Shown in pieces: positions 32,901 to 46,729 of a DNA stretch of 64,000 bases. The first letter of the stretch is position 1. Each line of letters opens with the position of its first letter. The position numbers were made by a program, and so were the translations under genes. The DNA comes from Selaginella tamariscina. Taxonomy: Eukaryota; Streptophyta; Lycopodiopsida; Selaginellales; Selaginellaceae. The notes below the pieces were generated by a model, which was given only the letters and a program-made list of their open reading frames with translations, had not been told where the DNA came from and made no database searches. The DNA lies in NCBI GenBank assembly GCA_003024785.1, contig PUQB01000077.1, forward strand, positions 186,001-250,000. The letters are read 5' to 3'.

Positions 32901-33765
32901 TCTGAGGTCCATGTCCCCATGAAAATAAAAGTTGATGTTGCAAACCTTTAACTATAATCTAGAAGAGCACATAGAATCATGTTTTTTATTGTGGTGCTCT
33001 AGGTCCCATTACAATGAACTATCCAAACAAGCTGAGGCAAATCGTCAACGAAATACATTTAAAGAGTTCCAAAGGAGCAAATCTTTAAGGTTATCAATAA
33101 GCTCAATGAGAAATTATTAAACAATTAAATTTAATCAATGTTGGAATCATTTGGTTGGCCAACCTCAAACATGAAGAATCATTATAAACATTTAATTTCA
33201 TTCTATTCTCTTGAGTTAATAAGTCTTTTGTAATATGAGATGAGTTGCATATAGTGGAACATTGTAAATGTGACAATAACTTAAATTTTAGAGCTAATGC
33301 TTCTTTTATAGATTGTAACTTTATGCCTAATTATGCAATCACCTTTAAGAACTTCCTTATAAGGTTCTAGTCTTTATTATGGATTCTCAATTAATTATAT
33401 TAGGTGCTGTACAAATCAAATAGTTCATGCATGATCTCTTTCTTTACAATGTTCTAATGTCATGAACTACCAAAATATACCAAGTTGATGATGATGCTGT
33501 ATATGCCAATGTTAAATATTCTTTTAAAATATTTTAAGTTAATGTTAATGCTAGTATATATCAACACTAGAATATTTTAAGATAAAGAATTAATGATTCA
33601 AATTGAGATTTAGAACCAGAGGTCCATATTCAAATTTATATTGGCAGTCCATAAACACCAGGCCCTAATATATAAAAAAGGCTAAGGTTAAGGTTTTAAT
33701 ATTCCGATTCAACACTAGTTGTTAGTTAATCTCCTTTTATACTAAGTAATTAGTATTTTTCCTCT

Positions 33766-33792
33766 TTTTTTTTTTTTTTTTTTTTTTTTAAC
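33766..33792. repeat. Poly-T run
   Basis: An almost pure run of T of about 27 bases. Confidence 0.9.
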
Positions 33793-36458
33793 AGTTCTGC
33801 TCTTATTTTATTATTGGCTTCGATCATGAGAGTTTGAACCGGAATTCTTTCATGTTAATTGCGTCCCAATCATGTTAGGATAATGACAGAATTCATGTAA
33901 TAAGATTACACATGCATGTTTTCAGAGTTGCACCAAGAGAATCAATGATTATGTTTACCGAGCCAATGATATCCTTATATATTCTAAGACATTGAAGGAG
34001 AGCACGAGAAGCATGTTCAATAGGTGTTGCAAAAATTGCATGACCATGGCCTTGATGTCAAGCTTGAGAAGTGCAATTTTGAACAAGATCATATGGAGTT
34101 TCTAGGGTACATTATTTCATTAGAAGGAGTTTTAATGGATATTACCAAGGTAAGAATTGTGTTAGATTGGTATGTCAGTCCATATAGGATATTTAATGTT
34201 TTTTCAGCTTTGCCAATTTCTATTGTAAGTTCATTAAGGACTACTTCGAAATTGTGTTACCATTTACCAAACTCGCATATAAGGACAAGCCATTTTTGTG
34301 AACATTAGAGGCAAAATCTACCTTCAACGCCTTGAAGTAAGCTGAGGTCACCCAAGTTGTCTCTTGACCCCAACTGAGAAGCAACATTGTAGGGTTTATG
34401 GTTTGTGTTTTTATTGTGGCGATCCTAGTCATATTACAATCAACTAAGCCGAGGTGTATGATCAACCATGTTCACCCTACGAATCCTCAATCCATCATAA
34501 TTAATCAATTTTGTCATGAGAGTCCTAAGCCTTTGAGCTGCAGCAACAGTTTTGAAGTTCTTAATAAGTTAAATGAAGAGTTAAACAAGTAAGTCCAACC
34601 AAAATAGGAGCCATTTGGTTGAACAATTTTAAGCATAAAGAGTCTTTACAATCAATTAACTTCATTCTGCCATATTGAATGGAAGGTCGTTTGCGACACA
34701 AGTTGAGCTTTGCATGGCCAAGGTCGCAAAGTCGTAGCATAGACTCTATTGGACTCTAGAGCCAACACTTGTTTCATGGATCGTACCTTTGCACGTCAAT
34801 ACTTAATTTCCCTGAGGAAACTCTTGTATCAAGTTCTTGTCTTAGTTGTAAATTCTCAACTTGTGGCATCTTAGTGCTGTTGTTGAGGAGTCTGAGCCCA
34901 TCCAAGTGACCATGGTAAATGCTTCTTACAAGATCTTCTTTAACATGATCAACAATCATAAGTATCCAATTATCCTTGGTACACCATAGTTTGAAATGTA
35001 CAATCCAACCATCAATTGGCACAAGAGATGTTTCAGTTTGCCAAGAGAGGTCGAGGTTTCCAACTCTCTAGACCCAAGTTTGCATGATGTCGTTAGATGA
35101 ATTCATCTAAGAAGGTAAGTGGGATCCTTCATCATTTTTTGTTGTAGCTATCACTTCGGCACCCAAGTCTAGCTCAAGTAAATCTCTAGTTTAGCTCAAG
35201 TAAATCTCTAGTCCAGCTACTAGCTATGTATAGTGAGTTTGCTAATATTTTCGACAGGGTAAACTTCTAGAACATCAACTATATGATTGTCCCATTGATT
35301 TGGTGAAAGGTAATCAACCCGGTTCTCTCCAGTGGAGTTTGAGGTGTTACAGACATACATTAAGGAAAACCTTTTGATCGTGTTCATCCGACACTCAAAG
35401 TCTTCAATTAGTGCACTCATCTTCTTTGTCAAAAAAAAAATGACTCATTGCGTTTAGTAATGGATTATCATGGCCTCAAGGTAACAGTGCAAAATCGCTA
35501 TCCCTTACCATTGATATCGAGCTCTTGCAGGGCCAAGTATTTCAACAAGATTAACCTCTAAAGTGCATATAACTTAGTCAGGATCTGCCCAAGGAACGAG
35601 TGGAAGATTGCATTTCGCATGTAATACAAACATTTTTAGTATGCAATGATGCTATTTGGTCTCATCAATGTAGTTTTTTTCATACATGGTTAACAACATC
35701 TTTTGCGAGTTCTTGAACATGTTTGTGATATTGTATGATATCCTTATATATTCTAAAACATTGAAGGAGAGCATGAGAAGCATGTTCAGTAGGTGTTGCA
35801 AAAATTACATGACCATGGCCTTGATGCCAAGCTTGAGAAGTGCAATTTTGAGCAAGATTGTGTGAAGTTTCTAGGGTATATCACTCATTGGAAGGAGTTT
35901 TAATGGATCTTACCAAGGTAAGAATTGTGTTAGATTGGTATGTCCCACAGTCCATACAGGATGTTTAATGTTTTTTCGGCTTTGCCAATTTCTATTGCAA
36001 GTTCATCAAGGACTACTCCAAAATTGTGCTACCATTTACTAAACTCGCATATAAGGACAAGTCATTTTTGTGAACATCAGAGGCAAAATCTACCTTCAAT
36101 GCCTTGAAGTAAGCCTTCATCTCTACTTCGATATTGGCTCATTCGAATATTGATAAGTTTCTTGCACCAGAGATCAATTACGAAGTACATGATAAAGAGC
36201 TTTTAGCTATTGTAGATTCATTTGAAGAATGAAGGCACTTCCTAAAGGGTTTCACCATATTAGGTTATAGTCTACAATGACCATAAGAATCTCATGTACT
36301 TCTAGTCGACACGAGTTTTGCGTTGTAATAGTTTCGTTGGGTCCAGTTCTTAACAAGGTTCAACTTTATCATTACGTATTGACCATGTTCACAACAAGGT
36401 AAAGCAAATGCTCTGTCCGACGATCCTACTTGACTCCTTGTCTCAGTTATGGATTAAC

Positions 36459-36699
36459 TTTTTTGGCTTAAACCATGGTTTTTAATATTTATATAAATAA
36501 TAAACCCTAATTTTTAATAAAAATTATAAATACTAATAATTTATATAATGAATAAATTTAAAAGGTATTTATAAAAAAAAATATAAGATTAAATTTATAT
36601 ATTTGATTAATTTAAAATAATTATATAAATTGGTTTGAAATTTGTTAATCTAAACCATTATAGTTTATTTGGCGATTTAAAATATGGTCTAAGTCAAAA
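36459..36699. mobile_element. MITE copy 1
   Basis: An AT-rich element of about 240 bp with terminal inverted repeats: it starts TTTTGGCTTAAACCATGG and ends, read inverted, TTTTGACTTAGACCATAT. A second copy about 1.34 kb away shares the interior (ATACTAATAATTTATATAAT). It has no coding capacity. The target duplication is not clear. Confidence 0.75.
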
Positions 36700-37799
36700 T
36701 TGTCAATCCATAGTCTTGGTGACTCGGCATTTGACTAATAATGATAGGATTTTCTAGAATCAATTGAAGTTGATGGTTACTAAGGTGTTGCAAGCTTCAA
36801 TGGATTCTAACATTCTTGACATGGTCGTGCGGCACTACTAATAGATTCAGTTGCTTAGGATTTATGAATCATATTACTTCAGACAAAGCCTTGAGTTATG
36901 GTTCTCAATATAACTTTTGCCAGTTCAAGTTCCAAGACAGGTTGTTACTATATAATAATTTTGTTTACATTCAAATGGCCCATGTCGTTTCGAATGTTGC
37001 AGAATTGTCATGATAGTCATGTTGCTGGACATTTTGGCACACACAAGATATTTGAGTTAGTTACTTGGGATTACGGGTGGCAGTATGTCGTAGACTTTAT
37101 TCACACTTGTGGATATTTGTTATTGGTCCAAGGCCACTTGCCATTGTCCATATGGGTTACTTCAGCCATTGTCAATTTTAACTAATCCTTGAAAATCAAT
37201 TTTCATGGGACTCATCACTAACCTTCCTTGATTGAATGGTTTGTGCAACTTTAATTGTGGTGTCCCTATTCATGATTCATTTTCTTGTACGGTCTGCCCA
37301 ATGATATCATCATCAATCGTGACCCTCAATTTGTTATTAAGTTTTGGAAGAGACTACTCCAGCTTTTGCACATTGAGTGCAAGTTGTCCTTGGAGTATCA
37401 CCCATATCATATATTGATTATCAATCTAAACGTACCATTTGACCTTGGAGTAATATCTTCGATACTTCAACAACTACTAGTAGGACAATTGGGTTGAACT
37501 CTTGCCCCTTGTAGAGTTTGTGTACAATAACTCAATCATTATTCTTTGCAGTCCATGGTCAGCATCCTCGTGTTAAGGTTTTGGTCAACCCATCAACAAA
37601 AACCTACCTCAACCACCTTCAAGTTATTCATGAGGAGTTGGCTCATCACCTCCACTGGCCCAAACCTCTCACAAGGTAAACTGCCGATCGATGCCATCAA
37701 ACTGCCCCTATTTTTCAAGTTGGTGATTGCAAGCTCATTCAATGAAGTTTATGGACCACTTGGCCATCTCAGAAGCTCAACTATCAATCATGGATTAAG

Positions 37800-38048
37800 T
37801 TTTTTGACTTAGACCATGGTTTTTAATATTCATAAATAGTAAACCTTAATTTTAATAAAATATATATATATACTAATAATTTATATAATGAATCAATTGG
37901 GAAGGTATTTATTAAAATTAAAGAATATAAAATATATTTGATTTAATTTAAAATCATTAAAAATCATTATATAAATTGGTTTCAAATTTGTTGATTTAAA
38001 TTATTATTGATTTGTTTTTGTGATTTAAACCATGGCTTAAGTTAAAAT
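37800..38048. mobile_element. MITE copy 2
   Basis: About 249 bp, in the same orientation as the copy at 36459-36699. It begins TTTTTTGACTTAGACCATGG and ends, read inverted, TTTTAACTTAAGCCATGG. It lies just outside the left LTR of the minus-strand gypsy element. Confidence 0.75.
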
Positions 38049-38075
38049 TATTAATGTTTAAACCATTCTAATCAT

Positions 38076-41000
38076 TATCAAGCCACGATAAGAACAAAGA
38101 GGCTTGACTCAAGAGCAGACAAGAACTAAAACAAGACAAGAGCAAAACAAGAATTAGGAGACGAGAATAGGAGGCAAGAGCAAGACAAGAACAAGCAAGA
38201 ATGATCGTAGAATGACAGGTGTTAATAGTAACTGATTATACAACAATTACGTCGGAGCTTTTATGCTCACAACTCCAAGAGCTAATATAGGCATGAGCTA
38301 AAAATATACTTCAAAAGCTAATCGAGGCATATCATATAGATATATCCTGTAAGCATATCCTATAGGCATATCTTGCAAGCATATCCTGTATCCCGCATCC
38401 TGTATCTTGTATCTTGTATCCTGCATCTTGTATCATGGATCCTGTATCGAGTCATGATAGCACCTCCTCCCAAAGAATGAGTTCCACAAGTCCTGGGATT
38501 TGGTTTAACAAGATAACGTCGATGGAAGGCAGCAACCTTGGAAGAAGCATGGAGTAAATTGGATGTAAATTCCCAAGTGCGATCAGCAGGCAAATAACTT
38601 TTTCAATCCACCAAGTATTAAAGTTGGCATCGATGAAGATAAGAATCAAGGATGGTTGCAGCTTCGTACTTAGGTTCATTGTCAATGACCACAGGAGGGG
38701 GAGGAGAAGAAGCATGACCAGAAAGAGAAGAAGGATAATATGGTTCCAACAAAGAGGTGTGAAACACATGATGAAGTTTCACAGTAGATGGTAGCTCTAA
38801 TCGAAAAGCTATAGAATTAACCTTAGCCGCAATCCTATAAGGACCCAATCATTGAAAATCCAACTTAGAAAAAGGCTTATTGGTGTAAATATGCTGACGA
38901 AGAAGCCACACAAAATCATCAATCTTGTGCAAGTGCCAGCTGATGATGAGCATTAGCATGATGCTTGTACCATTCCTATGCCTGCTGAAGATGAACTTGG
39001 AGATCATCTTGTACTTGACAAAGATGCTGAAGACGATCCTGTACTACAGGAGCGAAAGAAGGAGAAGCATGAGGAGCAAAGTCAAAACGTAGATGGTAGC
39101 TTATAAGAGTGAAGAAAGGTGTCTAGCTTGTAAATGCGTGAACGGAGTTGTTGTAGGCAAACTCCGCCATAGGAAGAAGGTCCAACCAATTATCTTGTTA
39201 ATAATTGATGAAGCAGCGAAGATACTGCTCCAAGGTCTGAATTGTTTTAACTACCCATCAGTTTGCAGATGATATCTTGAAGAAATATCCACTTTAACTC
39301 TCCGAAGAAGCTCTCACCAAAATCTGGACATGAATTGTGGGTCTTGATCAGAAACAATGCTCTCAGGAAGACCATGTGTTAGAACACTTCGCGGATCACC
39401 AATTCAACAGTTGTCTGGCCTGTAGCCATCTTATTACATGGTAGGAAATAAGCCTGTTTGGTGAAATGGTCAACCACCACAAGAACTGCATCAAATCCAC
39501 GAGAAAGAGGAAGATTTATGAGGAAATCCATAAAAATGGATCTCCAATGAGCAAAGGGAACAAGAAGAGGACAAAGAAGACTAAAGGGCACATGACGAGG
39601 CATCTTCAACCTGTTGTAGGTTTCACAACTCTATACAAACTTTTTCACAAAACCTCGCAACCCAGGCCACCAATAGTTGCATGTCATCAACTCAACTATC
39701 TTGGCCACATCAAAATGTCATGTAACTGGGGTATTATGATAATCTTGTAGCACACGAGTCATGTAAATGCCAATAGGAATATACAAGAGACCTTCTCAGT
39801 ACTGGAGTTCATTCTGTATGGTAAACAACTTGTAGTCTGTACAGGAACTAGAAGAAGAAGAGCTTGTGATGTCAGGACTAATGTGTGAAAACACATTCTT
39901 TGCCAAGTCATCTGTAACCAATTGCAAATGGATGTTTTGTAGAAGTGTGGAATCTGCTGGAGCCTGATGAACCTGTAGTGTTGCAAGCCAAAATCAATCA
40001 GGACCCAATAACACTTATTTTTGATAATCATATGCAGGATCACCCAGGGTCGGTGCAAGACAAGAGTGCCTAGACAATGTATCCGCTTTGCTATTTTAAA
40101 AATCAGGCTTGTAGACGGTGACAAAATCAAAATGTGATAGGAATCCACCTATTTAGCCTGTCGCCAACTGAAAACTTGAGCCGTTTTAAAAAAAACTCTA
40201 GGTTCTTGTGATCTGTAAGAACTTATACAAGATGCGCAGCACCTTTTAGGAAGTGCTACCACTCCTTGAACGAATCCAAAATGACCTTGAGTTCTTTGTT
40301 ATGAATCTCGTAATTGATCTCCACCGAAAGGAATTTACGAGAGTGAAAGGCTACAGGATGGAGTAACTTGTCTTCTCCAACTTGTGATAGGATAGAACCT
40401 ACTGCAAAGTCTGAAGCATCTGCTTTAACAAAGAAGAAACGAGAAGGATTAAGATGTGCTAAAATTGGAACTATCGTGAAGGCGTCCTTGAGTGTTATGA
40501 ATGCATGTTCTGCCTTATCAGACCAAGAAAAATCCCATGTGCACTTGGTGAGTTCTGTGAGTGGAAGTACACGCTTGGAGAAGTCCTGTATGAATCGCCT
40601 ATAGAAGTTTGCAAAGCCAAGGAAACATTGTACGTCTTGTACAGACTTGGGCCTGTGCTAAAATTAGAGCTATCATGAAGGCGTTCTTGAGTGCTGTGAA
40701 TGCATGTTCTGCTTTATCGGACCAAGAGAAATCCCCTATGTGCTTGGTGAGTTTCGTGAGTGGAAGTACATGCTTGGAAAAGTCCTATAGAATTGTCTGT
40801 AGAAGTTTGCAAAGCCAAGGAAAATTGTATGTCTCGTACAGACTTAGGCCTCTCCCACTCCACGATAGTCTTCACCTTGTGCATGTTCATGAAAATGCCA
40901 GCAGAAAAGACGATGTAGCCCAAGAACTCCACAGTATCCCTGTCGAAAAAACACTTCTCCAACTTCGCATACATGCTATGCTTGCGAAGCTTCTTTAGAA

Positions 41001-44000
41001 CTAGTCGTACATACTTGTCATGTGCCACCTGGTCCTTAAAGAAAATCAAAATGTTATTGAGTTAGATCACCATAAACTAGTTCAAGAAGTTGTTCACCAT
41101 GTGTTGAAACACGGCTAAGGCATTTGTAAGTCCAAAAGGCATCACTGTGTACTCAAAATGTCCATACCTTGTGTAAAAGGCAGTCTTTCACTCATTACTT
41201 GGATGAATCCGTACAAGATTGTAGGCCCTTTATAAGTCGATCTTTTTGAACACTTTTGCTCCTCGTAGCCGATTAAAAAGTTCTGGGATCAATGGCAATG
41301 GAGTATCGGTTCCGGATGGTGACTTAATTCAAAACTCCTGTAATCCACAACCAAATGCAAAACTCCCATCTTTCTTCTTAACAAAGAAGATAAGTGCTTT
41401 TGTAGGGGACTTTGAGCGACGAATGAAGCCGGATGCCAAGTTGTCCTCGATGTACTAGCGAAGAATCTCCAATTTTGTAAGTGATAGTGCATAAATTGGT
41501 CCGAACAGTGGAGTCTTCCCTTCTGCAAGATCGATAAGATAGTCGTATGTGAATAGGAAGAACTGTAGCCTGTGCTTATCAAAAAAGTTCTAAAATGAGT
41601 GATACTTGAATGGCAAGGAAAAGTAGAAGGAGGAAAAAAAGATTGAAAAATAGGAGAGTCAGATACATGAAAGGTAAAAGAGGATGTAGGAGTTACTTAA
41701 AAAATAAAGAGATGAAAAGGAGCAGGATTAGTGGCAAGTTCCATGCATAGTAGTGGTAAGAACTCAGAGAGGAGAAGGAGGGGAGCTGTGAATGAAAAAG
41801 GGAAAGAATCTTAGGGGATGGAAAAACAGTGATAAAAAGAGCAGGATTGAGAAAAATCTGTGCAGATGTTGAGGAGTGTATAGAATTGGAAGAATTCTGT
41901 ACAGAAGTCTGTGAATGCACAGGAGTGAGGAGAGCCTGCGAATGTGCTGATGAACTGACAAGAGGTGGATCCTGTTGAGGAGGAACCTTCGACACTAATA
42001 CAGGATTAGAAGAACCCTGTACAGGAATCTATGAACTTATAGGAGTGGAGAGAGCCTGCGGATGTACTGACGAACTGACATGAGGTGAATCTCGTTGAGA
42101 AAGAATCTTCAACACTGATACAGGAACATGCACGGTCAATCCTGTAGCTTATACTGCCTCAGACACTAAGGTCATATCCTACACGCATGAAGGTACATGA
42201 TTGATCTTGGCTGAAGAGAGAAAAACGTGACCATCCTAGACCTCCAGTTGATCTAAGGTTATAACCACAAACCATGGCATGCTTTAAAACGATGGGAGTC
42301 ATCCGAGTCTTGATCCAATTGAAAGAAATCAAACAGTTGAATGCGCCATGAGTACAAGAGAGAGGTGTGGTAGCATGGGTAACTACGATAGAAGCAATCA
42401 GACAACCATTTGCAACCTCTACATGAACTGCACGCTTCAACTTCACCACCGAAATACCATGCTGAGTTACAAAAGTATCATCTATGAAGTATGCATTTGC
42501 ACAAGTGTCTAACAGGGCAAACTCCTTGAGTTCTTGGTTATGGAGGCGAATGTGTACAGGAAACTTGAGTGATGGGAAGGTATGAGCAACACCAATAGAG
42601 CTTGCACCTACATCCAACTTTGTGGCTCCTAAACGAAGTGGACATTGAAGTTTTTCGACTGAACTTCAGCTTCAACTTCACACGTCTTGAACTTCTTGGC
42701 TTTAATAGGACATTATGTCACCTTGTGTCCTGCTTCACCATAATACAAGCATAATTTTCACCGTGACGATGTTGCTTCTCCACATCTTAAAGTGGACCAT
42801 GCTTGTATTTATCAACCTCCATAGAAAGTACTTTAGAAGATATCGTAGGAATATGTGCTACAGCTACAAGATTGGCTTGCAGGAATTGCTGACGGGATTT
42901 TTCCTAATGACGCTCGAACAAATAGTTGTCGCAGCAAACGGCATGTTGCATGATCTCCTCTAAGGTTTGAGCATTCGGTAACATAAGGAGAAGGTCCTTC
43001 ACGTCATCTTTCAACCCAAAATGGAAGTGTTCGATTAATACAGTCTGTCCCATGAAATGTTCGTGCAAAGTTGCTGAAATTCGGATGCATAGACAGAAGC
43101 TGGTTAGAATTCTTGTGTGAGCTTCCATAACTTTGTGCATGCGGAACGATATTTATCGGAATCTCTAAAGCAGGCTTCAAAGACATCCACAAATCCTTCA
43201 AAGTCTTTTATTAATGGGTCGTCACACTCCAGCAAAGGGGCAACCCAAGCCTGTGGGGATCCAACTAGTAAGAATGCCAAAAAGTTAACCTTTTGTGCAT
43301 CATTTGAGTAACGGCGTGGTTGCATGCGAATCAAATGCCTAATTTGATTCAGAAAACCTTAAAAATCTGTGCGATTGCTATTAAACTTCTATGGCATGTG
43401 ATCTTTGGCTCTGAAGAAGAGTTCGATGTAAAGGAAACCACAAATACTTGAGAGATAGCCTGTGCAGCAGCCTTAGAGGATGCATTAGCAATTGCATGTG
43501 CCGTGTTGGTGGAACCTTGCAAATTTGTGACCACTTGGCGCAAAGTGGCCAACTCATGAAGTAACATTTGGTGCTCGCATTGAAATTGCTCAAAATCTGT
43601 CATAATTTATGAAAAAAATGAGGAAAACAAGGAAAAAAAACTAAGGAAAAAAAAAAGTAATTGGAAATTGAGGAGCTATGAAAACAGTTACTATCAAACT
43701 GTCAAGCCATGATCCAAGAACAAGGAGGCTTGACTCAGGAGCAAGACAAGAACTAAGAACAAGACAAGAATAGGACAAGAACTAGGAATAAAATGAGAAT
43801 AGGAGGCAAGGAGCAAAACAAGAACAAAACAAGAATGATCGTAAAATGATAGGTGTTATTAGTAACTGATTGTACAACAATTAGGTCGGAGCTTTTATGC
43901 TCATAACTCCAAGAGTTAATTTAGGCATGAACTAAAAATATACTCCAAGAGCTAATTTAGTCATGAGCTAAAATAGTGTCCCTTATCTTATAGGCATATT

Positions 44001-44046
44001 CTATATCCCACATCCCGCATCATGTATCATGTATCGGGTCGTGACA
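38076..44046 (-). mobile_element. Fossil Ty3/gypsy LTR retrotransposon with both LTRs
   Basis: A minus-strand element of about 6.0 kb. LTRs lie at about 43700-44046 (5') and 38076-38459 (3'), with near-matching TGTCAAGCC and TCGTGACA ends. A purine-rich tract (GGGAGGAGGTG) abuts the 3' LTR. Parts in order on the minus strand: gag about 43600-42900, aspartic protease about 42620-42160, a Ser/Pro-rich stretch about 42000-41690, reverse transcriptase and RNase H about 41600-39900, integrase about 39700-38900 and a C-terminal region about 38850-38450. There is an internal duplication near 40480-40850. It is broken at many points, and the LTRs differ by several substitutions and a length change, so it is not recent. 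Confidence 0.85.
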
Positions 44047-44148
44047 GTGTTAATACATTAGCATAATGAGCTTGCTTCTGGGCAAAGAAATACTCTACTT
44101 TACTACAATAACATAATGAATAACCATCTCCAATCAATTAATATATAC

Positions 44149-44200
44149 TTTAGCATAGTCGACAATAAGTAAAGCATGCTTAAGATCACAAAAAGTAGGA
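44149..44200 (-). pseudogene. CVNH exon-1 relic A
   Basis: The minus strand carries TTTTTGTGATCTTAAGCATG and a following TATGCTAAAGTA, matching the signal-peptide exon and donor region of the CVNH genes. There is no start codon in place, and no exon 2 nearby. It shares the flank AATGGTCTAAAAGAACTTAA with the relic near 56.8 kb, so the two are duplicates of one relic. Confidence 0.6.
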
Positions 44201-44229
44201 GTAAATCAAAAGTCTGTTTGTCTAGGTGC

Positions 44230-45300
44230 AAACAAATGGTCTAAAAGAACTTAAATACATCTTAGTGTCATAGTTTTACTATGAGTCTTTTTTATTTTGG
44301 AGGTTCACTATTGTCATTGTGTTGGGCCTGGATAGTAGAAATAGCCCCACGTAGTGAATTAGGTATTTACGGGTGTTTAGATAATTGTCGCTAAATACCT
44401 TGAGAAACTCTACATGAAGGTGGAACTTTCATCTAGAACTCTCCCTTTATTATTTTTAGTTATAATTAGGGTTTTGGGTGTGTTGGGTGAGTTTGCATGG
44501 ATAGGACACCTCTAGGGTTGACCTACCCTGGATTTAGGGTTAGGTTAAGTAGGCTTTAAACTCAGTAACATTGGGGATGGCATTCCGTGCCAGCCCACTC
44601 ACACAAATAGGAAAGAAAGGGGGGCTTTGTCACAAAACAATATGTAATGACAGTTTCTTGATTCAAAAGAGAACTTGATAGTCTTTTATTAGTGCAAGAC
44701 TTGTGTTGTCAAGGCACAACTCATATTGTGCACCTCAACTTCCAACCAACAGGGGTACATCACACCAAGTTGCCCAACCCTTATCATTTGAGATTCATGC
44801 CCATGTGATCAGGTACATCATGTTCAAGGAGTTAATCAACTACTGAAGCTCAATAACTCATTCACAAAACCTAGAAGGCGTTGCTTGAGTTCATGTTTCA
44901 TAAGTTTAGCGGTTAAGGCCTTACTTTAGTTGCTTCATCCATGCTAAGCTATGTTGGGTCCAATGTTGGTTTATCTTACTAGATTCATGGGCTTTCAGTG
45001 AGGGTTTCCAGAGTTGATATTTGGCGAGGTACACCCGTGGCATCGTTTTGGTAACTTTAGCAATGATGTTTGGCTTAGATCTAAGTTTCTTTGGAATGTT
45101 CAATAACTTTTGGCTCTGGAGAGTCCGATTCAGAGAACTATCACTCTTCAAAGAACACATGCTCAACAAGTCGGTGTGGGATTTTAAGTATGACTAATAT
45201 TTGGTGCTTGTCAAAAGTTGATGCATATGGGTATTTAACCTATGTAGAATGTTTCCAACTTCAAGCATATTCTCTAAGTGGTGATATTTGGGTTTAGTAG
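44230..45300. other. Unclassified repeat-like region
   Basis: Moderate-complexity sequence with no gene recognised. It contains GGGTTGACCTACCCTGG and AGGGTTAGGTTAAGTAGG and lies directly upstream of a gag fossil, so it may be leader or LTR sequence of that element. This is inference only. Confidence 0.35.
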
Positions 45301-46480
45301 AATGAGTAAGTGAAAACAACATGAGCCTGAGGCAAAGAGGGGCTATCATAGAAGCTCAGAATGAAGAACAAGAAGAAGTTAATCCAACATGTCGACCTCC
45401 AAGGAAATCATGATGAATGTCCTAAATGAACTTTAGAGAGATGTTTTAGGGTTGAACAATCAAATCAATAATGTAGCAATACGAGTTCTAGTGGCCACCC
45501 CAGTATGAGACGCTCCAAAACCAGGTGCATGAAAAAAAATGAAGCATCATGTTCCTTTGAGTTAGAGTTATGTTCCTATATTAAGTTAGAGTCTTCAACT
45601 GAAGAAGATGTTGTGCTCCCAATAAGTTCAAACCGTTAAAGATTTTAAACTTTAAGGGTTCAAGGACTATAAGGTTTTGGATAACTAGTTATACGACATT
45701 GAGAGCTATTTCAAGGTTGCATCTGTTCAAAAGTCAGAGAAGTTTGCATGCGCTAAGCAATAGAAGCTTAGTGGCAAAACATTGAAAGTGAACAGGGGCA
45801 CCAAAACAATTAAAGTCATATGAAATGCAAGATTTAAAAGCAGTACATATCAAATGATCTCGAATTAGCTGACTTGATAACATGTAAACAAGGAATTCGA
45901 GAAGACTTAATGAATTACAATTATCAGTTTAAAAGTGTGCGGCATTTGGTTTTAAACATGATGATGACAAAGCTTGGAATTATTTCATGACGAACCTAAA
46001 TTATAAGACTCAAAAGAAGATCTAGAGGTATAAACCAACAAGGTATCAAAATTGTTGAGAAGTTGCTCAAAAAGTTGCATATGGTATGTCCTTGGATTTG
46101 TATGATAAAGGGATGAACCAAAATGAAAGTTGCAAAATCCTTCCCTTAGCTTTTGGATAGACAATTAACTTAGTTGTCATCAGTTAGTCCCTTTACATGA
46201 AGTTTGAAGTTTCTAAATGTACCATCCAGACTCACAAGGTCTCAAGGCAACTGGATCACAACCTCCATAGCAAACCAAAGGCCTGATTCTAAAGTTTGCT
46301 CTCTACCAGCAAACCTTTAAAGTGTTACAATTGTAACGAATTGGACATCTAACTAGGTAATGCTCAATGTCATTGTAGCAGTTAAGTCATTCAAAGCTAT
46401 GGTAGAAGATAAAATTGCCAAACTTAAATGGCTTGAAGGTCTAAAAAATGAATCAAAAAAAAGTAATGTTGTGTTAAACA
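45300..46480 (+). mobile_element. Fossil gag region of a Ty3/gypsy retroelement
   Basis: Plus-strand gag-like sequence (translated pieces resemble the DYKVLDNWLYDIESYFKVA type), with no pol part attached. Heavily broken and old. Neither LTR was recognised. Confidence 0.5.
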
Positions 46481-46729
46481 CAACTTGCTTAAGTCAAAAT
46501 CTATAAATTCCTGGAATCCATATGCTGCGGAAAATAGAAGAAGCTGGAGGAACATTTTGGTCTGCAAAAAAGTTGGAAATGGTGGTGTATTTTTATGCAT
46601 TTTATACTTCTAGAATGTTTACTTGTGTTCACATAAAGAATATCAAAGGTGGCATACGCTGTGCGCGGGACTCTTTTTGGTAGGTAAATACACGTAGTAA
46701 ACTAGATTTGCAACTAAAACATCTGTGTG

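Larger units (their letters stand above)
32900..37795 (+). mobile_element. Fossil Ty3/gypsy retroelement, older plus-strand copy
   Basis: A heavily broken plus-strand relic. Recognisable parts are gag zinc-knuckle-like sequence near 32930-33120 and again near 34390-34600, reverse transcriptase sequence near 34020-34200 and a second, duplicated copy near 35750-35960, and integrase-like sequence near 37280-37420. Two copies of a small MITE lie within and at the end of it. No LTR pair was identified. Many breaks; clearly old. Confidence 0.7.

Noticed and set aside
34774-35432. Minus-strand frames at 34774-35022 and 35220-35432.
   Set aside because: They are antisense to the plus-strand gypsy fossil.
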